From Serratia symbiotica (GTDB taxonomy: Bacteria; Pseudomonadota; Gammaproteobacteria; Enterobacterales; Enterobacteriaceae), in NCBI GenBank assembly GCA_900380265.1, contig LR025083.1, positions 558,001-622,000 on the forward strand: a DNA stretch of 64,000 nucleotides, read 5' to 3'. This document shows positions 49,400 through 59,377 of the stretch, in pieces (position 1 is the first letter of the stretch; every line of letters begins with the position of its first letter). The translations under genes were made by a program, and so were the position numbers. A model generated the notes under the pieces. That model worked only from the letters and a program-made list of their open reading frames with translations, did not search any database and had not been told where the DNA came from.

Positions 49400-50020
49400 T
49401 AAGAATAATTAAAGTACAACGGAGTGCTGCCTGTATAAGATAAAATGTGTCATTTATAGACGTAAGTTAACTATAAATCTTAGAATAAAAAGGAATTCAG
49501 CTGTAATGACCGTCACAAACATACTAACTGTATCTTTGTACGGCCAGCATTCCTCTTCTTTAATATTGACCATCTAACACGATACTGATGGAAGGTGGTA
49601 TATGACACACTGAGTGTGTTGTCTGGGAAACTCGAGAAATCGCGCTAGAAGCTTTTAATTAAACAAATAACTAAAAGACAGTATCTCTGTTTTGGAGTTA
49701 AGTTAAAAGTAGAATTTTGCTAAGAGACAAAATTAATATGGATGCGAGTAACTTACTTCACTCTATTTGGCAAGGCTATAGAGATTATCTTTCGAAAAAT
49801 TTAAAATCATCTGAGTTGTCTTAACGCTTACAACGCCATTATCATTGCTGAACCATCTGATGGCGCTTATCTTTAGTGACTGTGCTTACTGACCGGGAGG
49901 GATATGCCAATTGATTGGCATCTCTTGTAGTAATTGCCTACCATTTTATCTTTTTAATCATCGCTCCGCTAGTCGGATTACTCATGGAGTACGGCAGATT
50001 GGTAGCTTACTTTGCGCACA
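49400..50020 (+). pseudogene. yabI: DedA-family membrane protein remnant
   Basis: In E. coli yabI lies tail to tail with thiQ, encoding an inner-membrane DedA protein of about 254 aa. Here the plus strand running into the thiQ 3' end carries a hydrophobic frame at 49915-50020. Its segment APLVGLLMEYGRLV aligns without gaps to the YabI C-terminus (HPLMPVYIDILRKV), preceded by a matching hydrophobic run. About 150 bases upstream, LLHSIWQGYRDYLS resembles the family's CWRLW...DRLSHYLS segment. Stops and frameshifts separate the pieces. The call rests mainly on position and a short alignment, and the left boundary is an estimate from family length. Confidence 0.42.
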
Positions 50021-50038
50021 TTACAACGCATATTACAA

Positions 50039-50743
50039 TTACACTTTACGCAAAACCCCTAATACCCAGGCTTCCGCTGCGTCACCGTCAACTAGAGCCT
50101 GGGTTGAGCCGTCGTAATTAATTCGCCCTTCCAGTATAAGCAGAGTGCGTGGCGCAATACGTCCGGCGTCCTCCAGATTATGCGATACCAGCAGTAGCGT
50201 GAGAGTGCGTTGTTCGCATACTTTCAGCAACAGCTGAAGCATCTCATGGCGTAGTGCTGGATCAAGCGCGGAGAAAGGTTCGTCGAGTAGTAAGATAGGC
50301 CGTTCCCGGATCAGACAACGTGCCAGGGCAGCACGTTGTCGCTGACCCCCAGATAACTGCGATGGTAGACGCGAAAACTGTTCTTTTAATCCCACCTGAA
50401 GGGTGATCTGTGCTACTTCTTGTTCTTGATCTTGGCTTAGGTTCAGTCCGGGTTCTAGACCCAGGCCAATATTCTGCGCTACCGTTAGGTGGGGAAATAG
50501 GTTGTTTTCTTGAAACAGCATCGATACTGGGCGTTTTCCTGGTGGCGTGATAGTGTGATCTTCTCCATTAAGCACCAGCTGACCACTGCTAGTGGGCAAA
50601 AATCCGGCGATTAAGCTTAGTAGGGTGCTTTTCCCCGCACCGCTTGGGCCTAGTACCGCAACTCGCTCACCCGCCTGGATGCATAAATCAAAGTACATGA
50701 CGACATGTTCATAGCGATAGGTCAGTTTTTTAAGTGTCAGCAT
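50039..50743 (-). CDS. thiQ: thiamine/TPP ABC transporter, ATP-binding protein
   Basis: This is the ATPase subunit of the ThiBPQ importer, acting at the inner face of the cytoplasmic membrane to power uptake of thiamine and its phosphates. The product is 234 aa (232 in E. coli). Walker [10 protein letters not shown] is at residues 32-40, the Q-loop is in [10 protein letters not shown], the ABC signature LSGGQRQR is near residues 128-135, and Walker B ILLLDEP is followed by the D-loop SALD. The switch histidine lies in [13 protein letters not shown] 50743 is preceded by a weak purine-rich GAAAGA. Ninety-two bases separate it from the thiP stop, whereas thiP and thiQ usually overlap or abut, so translational coupling may have been lost. 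The 3' end meets the yabI remnant on the other strand. Confidence 0.96.
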   Translation of the reverse strand: MLTLKKLTYRYEHVVMYFDLCIQAGERVAVLGPSGAGKSTLLSLIAGFLPTSSGQLVLNGEDHTITPPGKRPVSMLFQENNLFPHLTVAQNIGLGLEPGLNLSQDQEQEVAQITLQVGLKEQFSRLPSQLSGGQRQRAALARCLIRERPILLLDEPFSALDPALRHEMLQLLLKVCEQRTLTLLLVSHNLEDAGRIAPRTLLILEGRINYDGSTQALVDGDAAEAWVLGVLRKV

Positions 50744-50835
50744 ATGTCTTTCATTTTTAAATTGGCCGTTGTTTGGAATGCCACCTATTTCCCCCTGATT
50801 TGCCGCTTAGTTGCTGTTTTGTAGTACCTTGCAAT

Positions 50836-52440
50836 TTATTGATATGATGGGCTTGGTAAACGCTCGATCAGCGTAAACAGCAGAAAACACAGCAACAGCA
50901 AAAGTAACGCAGTTACTGCACCATCATGATTCCGGTAGGAACCCATTTGTTGGTGCAGGTAAAAAGGCATGGTACGGAAGTTTGCGTTACCAAACAAAGC
51001 GAGCACGCCAAAATCGCCGACAGAGAGTACGCTGGCAAAAGCTAGCGCTTGTGCCAGCGGCTGGCGTAGTGCTTTTAGTTCAATGAGTCTCAACCGTTGC
51101 CAGCCGTGTATGTTCAGTGAGAGACAGAGTCTATTATAGCGATCGGCCAGATCGAACATCGGTTTTTCTAATATTTTTAGTGCATAGGGTATCGCCATTA
51201 GTGCGTTGCTGGTGATAACCAGTGCGTAGGGGGACTGCGGCACCCCACGTGTATTGCTAAGCAGTAAGAAGAAGCCGGTAGCTAGCACGATACTCGGCAT
51301 TGCTAGGATCACCATCCCGCTGAGCTCGAGTATCTGGCTCCAATGCCACCGCTTACGTAGCTTTAGCTCGCGGCTGCTCCATAGCAACATCATGGTGAGC
51401 ACCACGCATAGTAAACCGGCGCTGAGTGCGATGCGCACTGAGGTTATGAGCGACAGCCAGAGCTGCGGCTGCTGCAACGAACAGGACAGAGGTTGGTTGA
51501 TTCCGTTGGTTATCACAGCCAGAATTGGAGGTAGTAAAAAAAGCAGGGCCGCGGTGATTAGGAGACCATCGCTGAGTCGGTACCACTTACTCTCTGCTAA
51601 GTTATGCCAGAGGTGTGCATGGCTGTTCCCGATCGGCAATGTGTGGCTCAGTTTCTGGCTGAGCAGAAGAAGCCCGAGGCAGCAGACTAACTGGATCATT
51701 GCTAGAACTGCGGCGAGCCTGAGATCATAGTCGTAGCTCAGTGCTTGATAGATCGCTAACTCTAGGGTGCTGGCCTGCGGTCCACCTCCCAATTCCAGCG
51801 CAGGGACGAAGCTAGCGAAGCATAGCATAAAAATCAGTGCAGAGATAGGCAGAAGCTGCTGGCGGAGCACTGGCCATTCGAGAATGCACCACTGGTACCA
51901 ATTGGTCATGCCGAGCTGAGCTGCCAGTTTGCGCTGTTCCACAGGTATATTCTCCAGCGCATGCAATAGCATGCGAGTTGCTAGCGGCAGATTAAAGAAG
52001 AGGTGACCCAGTAAGATGCCTTGTAAGCCGTAGGGCGAGAAGCTGTAGGTGATACCTAGCCATCTACACAATATGGCCAGCCAGCCTTGCTGCCCATAGA
52101 CGCTGATTAGTCCGAAAACTGCCACGAGTACCGGCATTACAAAGGTCATCGTGCATAGTCTCAGCAGCCATTCTCGGCCGGGAAAATGCCGGCGGTACAG
52201 TGCCCGTGCTAGCAAGATGGCTGGCAGCACAGAAATGAGTGCCGACAGCAGTGCTTGCCAGAAGGTGAAGCGCACCACGTGCCATAAATAGCTGTCCTTC
52301 CACAAGGTTTGCCAGTTGCTTTCTGGTGCATGGTGCCACAGTGCGGCGATTGCCATCGTGGCAATGGTTAGGATAAGGCCGGATGCTAATAGCCCTGTCC
52401 AGCACCAGCCAGGGATTAGCGGCTGACGGCGGTTTGCCAT
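50836..52440 (-). CDS. thiP: thiamine/TPP ABC transporter, permease
   Basis: This inner-membrane permease contains two fused MetI-type domains. From ATG 52440 the product is 534 aa (536 in E. coli), beginning MANRRQPLIPGW exactly where E. coli ThiP begins. A TTG at 52452 would add four residues and is less likely. Many hydrophobic segments are visible across the length, and an EAA-type loop lies in each half (for example ENIPVEQRKLAAQLG near residue 170). The gene overlaps the end of thiB by 25 bases, as expected for translational coupling in this operon. The C-terminus (FTLIERLPSPSYQ) is close to the family end. No internal defect was seen. Confidence 0.95.
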   Translation of the reverse strand: MANRRQPLIPGWCWTGLLASGLILTIATMAIAALWHHAPESNWQTLWKDSYLWHVVRFTFWQALLSALISVLPAILLARALYRRHFPGREWLLRLCTMTFVMPVLVAVFGLISVYGQQGWLAILCRWLGITYSFSPYGLQGILLGHLFFNLPLATRMLLHALENIPVEQRKLAAQLGMTNWYQWCILEWPVLRQQLLPISALIFMLCFASFVPALELGGGPQASTLELAIYQALSYDYDLRLAAVLAMIQLVCCLGLLLLSQKLSHTLPIGNSHAHLWHNLAESKWYRLSDGLLITAALLFLLPPILAVITNGINQPLSCSLQQPQLWLSLITSVRIALSAGLLCVVLTMMLLWSSRELKLRKRWHWSQILELSGMVILAMPSIVLATGFFLLLSNTRGVPQSPYALVITSNALMAIPYALKILEKPMFDLADRYNRLCLSLNIHGWQRLRLIELKALRQPLAQALAFASVLSVGDFGVLALFGNANFRTMPFYLHQQMGSYRNHDGAVTALLLLLLCFLLFTLIERLPSPSYQ

Positions 52441-53402
52441 GCTCGAATCCAATTACTGCGATATTTAGCGACTTCATCGGCTCGGTATTGCAGTGTGGTT
52501 TGCACAGTGCTTATCTGTTCAAAGCCGACTGGAAGTGGGGTATTAATAACGGGATACATCCAGTTTCCAAGAGGAATGCTACGCTGGAATGCTGGCGTCA
52601 GCATAAATTGCATGAAGCGCTTTGCCAAAACTGGCTGTTTGCTAGATTTAAGTGTCCCGGCAATTTCCACCTGTAGATAGTGTCCTTCGCTGAATTGAGC
52701 TGCGGCGTAATTGTCTTTTTTTTCTTTGATTAGGTGGTAGGCTGGGGAAGTAGTATAGCTGAGCACCAGATCAGCTTCGTCTTTGAGGAGTAGGCCATAA
52801 GCCTCGCTCCAACCCTTTGTAACGGTAACAGTTTTTTCCGCTAATTTTTTCCAGGCTGCTGGCGATTGTTCTCCATATACTTTTTGCACCCATAGCAGCA
52901 AGCCAAGACCAGGTGTGCTAGTGCGTGGATCTTCGTAAATTATCCGCCAGTGTTGCTCATGATTCATAAGTTCTTCGAAATTTTTAGGCGGTGTTTTTAG
53001 TTTGTCCTTTTTGTAGACGAAGGAAAAATAGCCGTAGTCGTACGGCACGAAGGTTTTATCCTGCCAGCCTCCAGGTACGGTTAGTTTGCTGGTGTCCACA
53101 TCACTAGGTGTGAATAGGTTGGTTTTTAGTGCCTCTTGCAGAAGGTTATTGTCCAGCCCAAGTACCAGGTCAGCACTGCTATTTTCTCCTTCCATACGGA
53201 GACGGTTCAAGAGCGATATACCGTCTTCCAGTGTAAGGAATTGTAATTCGCATTTGCAGTCAGCCTCGAAGGCTTTTTTTATGATTGGGCCCGGGCCCCA
53301 GTCGGCTGCGAAGGAATCATAGGTATAAGCCCTTAGTATTGGCTTGGTACTTGCTGAAGTGGTGCAGATCAGCAGCAAATAGAGAAGATGTTTTTTGACC
53401 AC
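52416..53402 (-). CDS. thiB: thiamine/TPP periplasmic binding protein
   Basis: This protein binds thiamine, thiamine phosphate and TPP in the periplasm and delivers them to ThiP. The product is 328 aa (327 in E. coli, where it is also called TbpA). The N-terminus is a classic Sec signal peptide: MVKK, then a leucine-rich core and a probable cleavage site near residue 18, with no lipobox. The mature protein starts near KPILRAYTYDSFAADWGPGP and matches throughout, including DPRTSTPGLGLLLWVQKVYG, KGWSEAYGLLLK and LSYTTSPAYH. The start is GTG 53402, preceded by a good Shine-Dalgarno AGGAG (plus-strand 53410-53414). It is the first gene of thiB-thiP-thiQ and sits directly behind a TPP riboswitch-like leader, implying repression by TPP in the ancestor. 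Confidence 0.96.
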   Translation of the reverse strand: MVKKHLLYLLLICTTSASTKPILRAYTYDSFAADWGPGPIIKKAFEADCKCELQFLTLEDGISLLNRLRMEGENSSADLVLGLDNNLLQEALKTNLFTPSDVDTSKLTVPGGWQDKTFVPYDYGYFSFVYKKDKLKTPPKNFEELMNHEQHWRIIYEDPRTSTPGLGLLLWVQKVYGEQSPAAWKKLAEKTVTVTKGWSEAYGLLLKDEADLVLSYTTSPAYHLIKEKKDNYAAAQFSEGHYLQVEIAGTLKSSKQPVLAKRFMQFMLTPAFQRSIPLGNWMYPVINTPLPVGFEQISTVQTTLQYRADEVAKYRSNWIRAWQTAVSR

Positions 53403-53467
53403 AGTGGACTCCTAGAAATAAAAGGGAAAGGGTATTGGAGCTTGCGAGATAATGAGACCGGGCTAGG

Positions 53468-53550
53468 CTCCAAGTCCCTTAGCAGGTATTGAGTGCATCA
53501 GGTTAGAGGTCTTTTCCGGAAGAAATAACTAGCTTTTCGCCCTAATGAGA
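53468..53550 (-). promoter_or_regulatory. degenerate TPP riboswitch (thi box) upstream of thiB
   Basis: The minus strand about 65 bases ahead of thiB reads AGGGCG, a short loop, GCTAGTTAT, then later TAACCTGATG (53505-53496) and AATACCTGCTAAGGGA (53490-53475). These correspond in order and spacing to TPP aptamer segments: GGGGTGC, GGCTGAGA, GAACCTGAT, and the TAATACCAGCGTAGGGA strand closing the last helix. The pyrophosphate-side strand (CTGATG...AAGGGA) is well kept. The pyrimidine-side CTGAGA core is damaged, and the P4-like helix is shortened with a mismatch. E. coli also has a thi box in front of thiB, which supports the call. Binding may be weakened or lost. Confidence 0.68.
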
Positions 53551-54277
53551 CAGAGTTATTGTAAATAACTAACTGATTCAAGTGAAATGTGATAACAACT
53601 GCATTGAGTGCCTTGACGGTAAAATTCATGAAGATTTGCACTTAAGGTAGGCGAGGGTATACATGCGTATGCCATGGATGCTAGACTGATTGTCTAATCT
53701 AAACTAGTGATGGAAATAAGATGTAATAGTTCACTCTACGTTTCGCCTGACCAGGTAAAGTCATCCGTGATCTGGATCCTTGTTGCATTACTATCAGTTT
53801 ATGTTTTACAGATAACTTAGAACTCCGAGTGCTAAGTTAAATAGTGATCGTCAGCATGCTTAGACTTCAACAATCCAGGCTTGCATTAATATATGGTAAT
53901 GATGCGAGTTAAGGGCAAAATCTAGGAAGGAAGACCAGTAGCGTTAATAAAAAATCACAGGATTCCTAATAAAGCAATGTAGATGGACCAGCGCGAAGAA
54001 CTACTTACTAATGGTTGCATCGCCCGCTAGCAGCAGATAATAATCAAACAAAAGAGGATAGTATTCTCTTTGGGTCATCAACCTGGAGTTTTAAACTTGC
54101 ATGTTTCAAGATTAAATATGTCCGTGCTCAAATTTTTTGAAACTTCGGCAGCCGAAAAACAATGTTTTTATATGTAGCTGGCATTATATAAGCTGATGCC
54201 GCTTTGCATAAGGTAATACGTATTCTTTTACCCGTGAAATTGACTTGTTATCTCGATATAATGATGAAAAATATGCT

Positions 54278-54312
54278 GACGTTTACGCCAGCAGCTGGGT
54301 AGCGTAAACGTC
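54278..54312. repeat. perfect inverted repeat, 11-bp arms, 13-base loop
   Basis: GACGTTTACGC at 54278-54288 pairs with GCGTAAACGTC at 54302-54312. The arms are mixed composition rather than simple AT. The wide spacing would suit a protein-binding operator or a terminator fossil. No gene is adjacent. Confidence 0.6.
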
Positions 54313-54721
54313 TCAATGATTTGTTGCAGAGAGGAAAGTTAAATTACCATAATCTAGGTGTGCTTCATGCTAGAAGTGGTTAAGTGCCGGTAATTAGCCT
54401 AGTAGAAAAGGTACTAGGGTAAGCGGCTCTACGTGGAATTCTCGTCGGATATCACCTGTCTGCTCGCCATATTAGCATATGGCTGATCGCAATTCATTAT
54501 ATTCGATCAAGGCGGCTGTATCGCTGGTAATAACTAAAAAGATGGTTCCTGAAATAAATCGGACTATCCCTCTCCCCGGGATTATCACTTGCTTGTTTGG
54601 TAATTCTTATAAAATATAAGCTAATCAGGTACTGAAATAAAGATCTCCTTATAAGTCTATCGAGCGTCTATATTTCATAGCCAAAGTATTTTACTCCCTT
54701 ACGATTAGTCGATCGCCACAT

Positions 54722-54920
54722 GCTAAATTCCTTGCTCGACAAAACATTCCTATCTTACAGGCTGCTCGAGAGCATTATGGCTATAATGTTGTAGCTTTGT
54801 CCCGGTTTTCCATGCTGGATTCAGCATATGTGGACTGATGACCCCGAGCAATTGTTAGAGCAAGGCTTTGTGACCTGCACCCCCTATTCTGTCGGCCTTT
54901 ATCGCTTACAGAACGTCTAA
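54722..54920 (+). pseudogene. unidentified protein C-terminus with one frameshift
   Basis: Two abutting frames read as one protein-like C-terminus. Positions 54722-54830 give PILQAAREHYGYNVVALSRF and then SMLDSAYV. A change of frame at about 54831 gives WTDDPEQLLEQGFVTCTPYS and then VGLYRLQNV, ending at TAA 54918-54920. The composition is convincingly protein-like, and the join needs only one indel. I could not place the family. It is not SgrR, YaaA, ThrC or Rob as I remember them. Confidence 0.42.
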
Positions 54921-55909
54921 CGACATACTAGGCTCGTCTTTAAAAGACGCGTTTACATTCCTTGGACCGGTAAGTGAAGGTGGCAGAGGATCTGGTTAGT
55001 GTAGGTCATTCTATGGTTTTACACTAGCATTCAAAGACTCAGATAGTCGCTTTGTAGCATATATGCTAGTCCAAGCAGTTACTTACCAGCCTGCCTTTCT
55101 GCTGATCGAATTCTCCGATGACCCGGTGCCTGAGAGGCTAATTTTTTCTATGGGTTGTTAGGCCGTTCTCGTCGTGATCTGCTATCCGTAGGGATATCAG
55201 CCAGCTGAAATAAAAGCTATTTAGTGCGTACTCAGCAATCTTCAAAGTATGTGGACAGACAGCTATTGTGGCCATGGTAGGCGTTATTACTAAAGTTAGG
55301 GGTTGATGCATGGAAATTAAAAAAGTGCTCTGCTTGAATGCCACGCACCAGATGTACATAAGCCGACTGTTAGTAAACCCTGCTATTCTATATTTGAAGC
55401 GGTGGCGTAATTGCTACCGTATGGTGTAATAACTGAATGACCTCCGTGCCGTGTGAGGATTCCTCAAGTGTGGCCGGCGACGTACTGGTCAAAGCGGTGT
55501 GTTTGTTAGAGTTAAGTGTGTATTTTTCTCTAATACTAACAATACTACCATGTGTTTTTTAGGCAATTGGTTATAGTAATAGCACCTACTTGAATGGGTG
55601 GTTACATTACTAACTTGTAAGATCTAGCAGATTGTTGAGTAATGAAAATAAAAAAGAAACTCTGTGTGAGTTTAATGTGTGGCTATATCTTCTAGCCGAT
55701 ATAGAATTCGCAGACCGTGCGTTGTGCAATAAGTGTCAGAAATGGGGTCTGTTCTTTGGCACTCAGCATACAGAGAAGTTCAAAATACGCTTTCGAAGCA
55801 ACTACATTCTAGAGGCTACCGTGAACAAATTCGCTAATACTACGCCACCAGCTGCTATTGGCACACTGGCTACTAGCCTGCTTGAGCGAATGGCGTACTT
55901 CTTGCTGTT

Positions 55910-56670
55910 ATTTGCCTGCTCATGGCTTTGAACATATATTTGCATGTCGTCGATGTGCTCGTGGTAAAGCACAATTGTTCAGATTAAAGTCTGACACTTG
56001 TTTTTGACAATTAGTCGGTGCTTGACTGTGGATCAAGCTCTTCGTGGGGTAGTGTCTTGGCATATAATTTGGTTACCTTTTATTATTGATCTTATAGCCA
56101 AGGAAAGCAGCTTGCTCACTAAGCAGTGTGGCTTAGCTAGATTGAATGACTTGAAGTATTTGTAAAAATTTAGATTGATCACCACATCACTCTTTCTGCG
56201 CTACCGCTTGATGCATTTTTCTAATGATATGCTTGTCCTAAAGCCGGCTCTATCCTTGGTGCTGGTATTGCTGGATGTAATGTTCATCTAGACCGATACT
56301 AGGCATCATTATAAGATTGAGTGGACGTCCGTATATTTAGGGATTTATGCGCAGAGTAGTGGGAAAGTCGAAATCAGTTTTATTGAATTCTTTCCTTTGT
56401 AGGCTGGTGTAGATATCGCCAATGAACACTAGCAGTACTCAGGTACATTTTTCTTTCAACACTTGAGTTGACACTTACTCAAACGTGTAGTGTTAGCGCG
56501 CTTAGCTTGCTATTGCTGTTCATCAGGCACGCGATTGGTTCTTTTCTCAGTGTCCTGCAACTGTTGATAAGTTTTTCTGGCGCATCTAGCACTTCAAGCT
56601 GTTTATAGCGCTCTGTTGCCAGAGGGTTGCTATAAACCAGCAGTTTAGCAAGTGCAATCAAAACAAGCAT
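55910..56670 (-). pseudogene. yaaA: peroxide stress protein YaaA, decayed
   Basis: The ancestral protein (DUF328 family) lowers intracellular free iron under peroxide stress. From ATG 56670 the minus strand reads MLVLIALAKLLVYSNPL, aligning without gaps for about 63 residues to E. coli YaaA (MLILISPAKTLDYQSPL). It then reaches a stop at 56479-56481. In another frame GDIYTSLQRKEFNKTDFDF follows (family GDVYTGLQAETFSEDDFDF), then YGRPLNLI (family YGVLRPLDLM). After another shift comes DVVINLNFYKYFKS (family DNVVINLASDEYFKS), and LYAKT for the family's FYAKK. The last bases near 55915 match the family's VFKRYEQ end at nucleotide level. In E. coli, too, yaaA lies upstream of and divergent from talB. 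Several stops and frameshifts make it non-functional. Confidence 0.94.
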
Positions 56671-56945
56671 TAGCTTGTCTTGTCCTCGGAGTCTAGATGT
56701 TTTAGCAAATCAATAAGATAAGATATAAGGTCTGATAATCAGGTGTCTGGAACAGTCAACCCTTAGCTCAGGTTATGCCTCTCCAAAAGGAATTTGAATA
56801 AACGGTTATCTAGTCCAAGATAAAACCTGAACCGGAAGGTTGAGGTTGCCCAGCCTTGATCCGGACTTTAGGCATGTTATTATCAAAAGAAGTGATCTTT
56901 GAGTATTAGCAAAAGTTTATTTATAAACGATGAGATAATATAAAC

Positions 56946-57899
56946 ATGAGCGACAAATTAACTGCTTTGCGCCAGTTCAGTACAGTAGTTGCTGATACAG
57001 CTGATATTGCAGAAATAAAGCTTTATCATCCAGAAGATGCTACTACGAATCCTTCGCTAATCCTGAAGGCAGCCCAACTTCCTGAATACTATAAACTGAT
57101 TGATGAAGCCATCAGTTGGGCTCGCTGTCAGAGCAGTGAGTGTGGGCAGCAGATTATCGATGCAGTTGACCAGCTAGCCGTTAAAATTGGTTTAGAAATC
57201 CTAAAGTTGGTCCCGGGGCGCATTTCGACAGAAGTGGACGCGCGCTTGTCTTACGATACATCAGCCAGTTTCGCTAAAGCAAAACGCCTGATGAGGTTGT
57301 ATAACGAAGCTGGCATCAGCAATAACCGTATCCTAATTAAATTGGCCGCTACCTGGCATGGCATCCGCGCAGCGGAGCAATTGGAGAAAGAAGGTATTAA
57401 CTGTAACCTGACGCTGCTATTTTCCTTTGCACAGGCCCGTGCGTGTGCTGAAGCTGGCGTTTACCTTATCTCTCCGTTCGTTGGTCGTATCCTTGACTGG
57501 CACCAAGCAAGAGGCGAAAAGAAAGAATTTGCCCCGAATGAAGATCCGGGCATAGCTTCTGTTACCGAGATCTACCATTATTACAAACAGCACGGTTACA
57601 ACACCGTTGTGATGGGCGCCAGCTTTCGTAACCTTGGTGAGATCATCGAGTTGGCAGGTTGCGATAGCCTGACCATCTCCCCTCCGCTTCTGAAAGCGCT
57701 GGCGGAAAGTGAAGGAGTTCTGGAGCGTAAACTATCCTATATTGGCACAGTGAAGGTGTGTCCAATCGCCTTGAGTGAATCTGAATTTTACTGGCATCAC
57801 AACCAGGACCCGATGGCAGTTGAGAAACTGACCGATGGTATCCGACAGTTCGCCGTAGACCAGTGTAAACTGGAGAAAATGATCGCCGATCTGCTATAA
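56946..57899 (+). CDS. talB: transaldolase
   Basis: This enzyme transfers a dihydroxyacetone unit between sugar phosphates in the non-oxidative pentose phosphate pathway, in the cytoplasm. The product is 317 aa, the same length as E. coli TalB, and alignable end to end. The Schiff-base lysine is Lys132 in [10 protein letters not shown], and Asp17 in VVADTADI is kept. [39 protein letters not shown] and VMGASFRN are all conserved. ATG 56946 has no strong Shine-Dalgarno sequence; only GAG in GATGAGATA is present. The gene is monocistronic, with the yaaA fossil upstream and decayed DNA (mog in E. coli) downstream. Confidence 0.97.
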   Translation: MSDKLTALRQFSTVVADTADIAEIKLYHPEDATTNPSLILKAAQLPEYYKLIDEAISWARCQSSECGQQIIDAVDQLAVKIGLEILKLVPGRISTEVDARLSYDTSASFAKAKRLMRLYNEAGISNNRILIKLAATWHGIRAAEQLEKEGINCNLTLLFSFAQARACAEAGVYLISPFVGRILDWHQARGEKKEFAPNEDPGIASVTEIYHYYKQHGYNTVVMGASFRNLGEIIELAGCDSLTISPPLLKALAESEGVLERKLSYIGTVKVCPIALSESEFYWHHNQDPMAVEKLTDGIRQFAVDQCKLEKMIADLL

Positions 57900-57902
57900 T
57901 GA

Positions 57903-57947
57903 TTAGGCATGCAAAATAAAAGTGGTTTTTGCGATCTTTTAGCCTAA
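57903..57947 (+). terminator. possible talB terminator hairpin
   Basis: Directly after the talB stop, TTAGGC at 57903-57908 can pair with GCCTAA at 57942-57947. Inside it, GCAAAA (57911-57916) can pair with TTTTGC (57927-57932). The structure is broken by unpaired bases and has no terminal T-run, so it is only a plausible or eroded terminator. Confidence 0.35.
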
Positions 57948-59340
57948 ACGATGCGACTGGATAGCAAGTGGTAAGGAAGCTGGAAATTGTGCGGGCATTA
58001 ATGTCCACAATTTTCACTCCGTCTCGGCTGTAGCCTCAGGGACATCAACAAATGCTAATTCCACTAAACGAATATGGTTAGTGGGAACAGTCATATGTCG
58101 GTACTGATAGGAAGTAAGATGGTATAGACGCGCAGCATTATTTAGCGTGTAAAGTGGCATTACCAATTAGTCAGGTTGGTATTGTACATTGATATTTTAC
58201 GTGTTAGCTTTTGTTTCTGTTTCTGGCTGCCGTTGCGCCGGCATTACTAGGTCAACCCATTTCTATATTTGAATCACGATTAAATGGTCTACTCTCGATG
58301 TTAGACCCACGTCAGGAATGCGATTAATCTCTAATAAAGTAAAGTGTATGAAATATACGCTTTGCTAAGTGGTAGATGAACTGAGTTTTAATTTAGTGCT
58401 AAGCAGAGGAGGATCCTTAAAATTTGAACTGTGAGGTTACTCCTATGTTTGCTGGTTGGTTAATGCCAGATGTGGCGAGGGAGTCACCCCAATTAGATTG
58501 CGTTATGCGCCAACGGAATGTTGTAATGTTAAGGTAACGGTGATTGAGAATCGCGTTTTTTATTAGCTTGTGTGGTAAATTAAATCGATAAAGCAAACAC
58601 TGGAAGAAGTATAACGCTAATAGAATTATAAAGATGAGTAGGCAATACCCACTATTCTCTATCTATGATAGAGTGGCTTATTTCATTTAACTCCCGTAGG
58701 ACTTTACTTTGATACAGTATGCGTGTTCAGCTGTATTCAATTCTGGAAATTCGCATCACGAATAACTATATCAACTTTAGAAATCAGTGAATACTGACTG
58801 CGACGGTAATAATTAGAGCCTATATTCCTTTAGGTTAGGTCCTAATCATGCTAATTGCCGCTAGCCTGGCAGTTCTTGCCTCGGTTTTATTGTATGTTGT
58901 GCTAGGTGCTGTGTGTTTGGTCGAAACCGTAGGTGAATACTAATGTTTGATCTTAGATCACCTTGCTTAAGGAGATGCGTTTGAAAAAGCAGATGGTGTT
59001 AAAGGAGTAGACAACTCTTTATAGACTATTGAATTTAATGTTTGCCGGAACAGGGTTCCGGGTCTTTTCTACATCAGTCACCCGGCATCGGGTTTGGGTT
59101 TGTGTTGTGTGCTTAGGAGAGTTGTTTTATGGTTTGTTGTCTAATCCGGATGCTGTAATACTTTATAGTTTCTTGGTCGTATGCATAGTTTCTTGCTGGC
59201 ATCGTCGCCAGTTATTTCCGATTTCGATCGGATGCGCAAAAGAGAATTACACAGAGCACCCATCTTGCCTCTAGCGCTTAGCTAACTGCCTTCAGACATA
59301 GAAAGATCATCATCTGTATAACGATAAAAATAATTTTTTC
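57948..59340. other. decayed DNA between talB and dnaK
   Basis: In E. coli this interval holds mog, satP and yaaW. I could not align any of these. A hydrophobic C-terminus-like frame at about 58854-58945 (AASLAVLASVLLYVVLGAVC, ending in TAA) and an 81-codon frame at 59029-59274 are visible. Neither is recognisable, and both are probably fossils or chance. Confidence 0.5.
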
Positions 59341-59349
59341 GCTTTGCCC

Positions 59350-59377
59350 CTTGATGCTGAGTTTGATGGCCCCATCT
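59350..59377 (+). promoter_or_regulatory. sigma-32 heat-shock promoter of dnaK
   Basis: CTTGATG at 59350-59356 and CCCCATCT at 59370-59377 are separated by 13 bases. They closely match the heat-shock consensus (CTTGAAA, 11-16 bases, CCCCATNT) and the layout of the E. coli dnaK P1 promoter. It lies about 120 bases upstream of dnaK. Its conservation in otherwise mutated non-coding DNA implies continuing selection for sigma-32 control of dnaK-dnaJ. Confidence 0.88.

Larger units (their letters stand above)
53551..55909. other. decayed DNA between the thi operon and yaaA
   Basis: No intact gene is present. sgrR, the E. coli neighbour upstream of thiB, and thrC, the neighbour beyond yaaA, were looked for by eye and not recognised. 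A coding relic at 54722-54920 is listed separately. The 99-codon plus-strand frame 55632-55931 matches nothing I know and runs into the antisense yaaA fossil, so it is treated as chance. A strong inverted repeat lies at 54278-54312. Confidence 0.55.

Noticed and set aside
55632-55931. 99-codon plus-strand open frame
   Set aside because: It has no recognisable family and its end runs antisense over the yaaA fossil. Probably chance.
59029-59274. 81-codon open frame between talB and dnaK
   Set aside because: It has no homology I can name, a cysteine- and valine-rich random look, and ends just before the dnaK promoter. Not supported as a gene.
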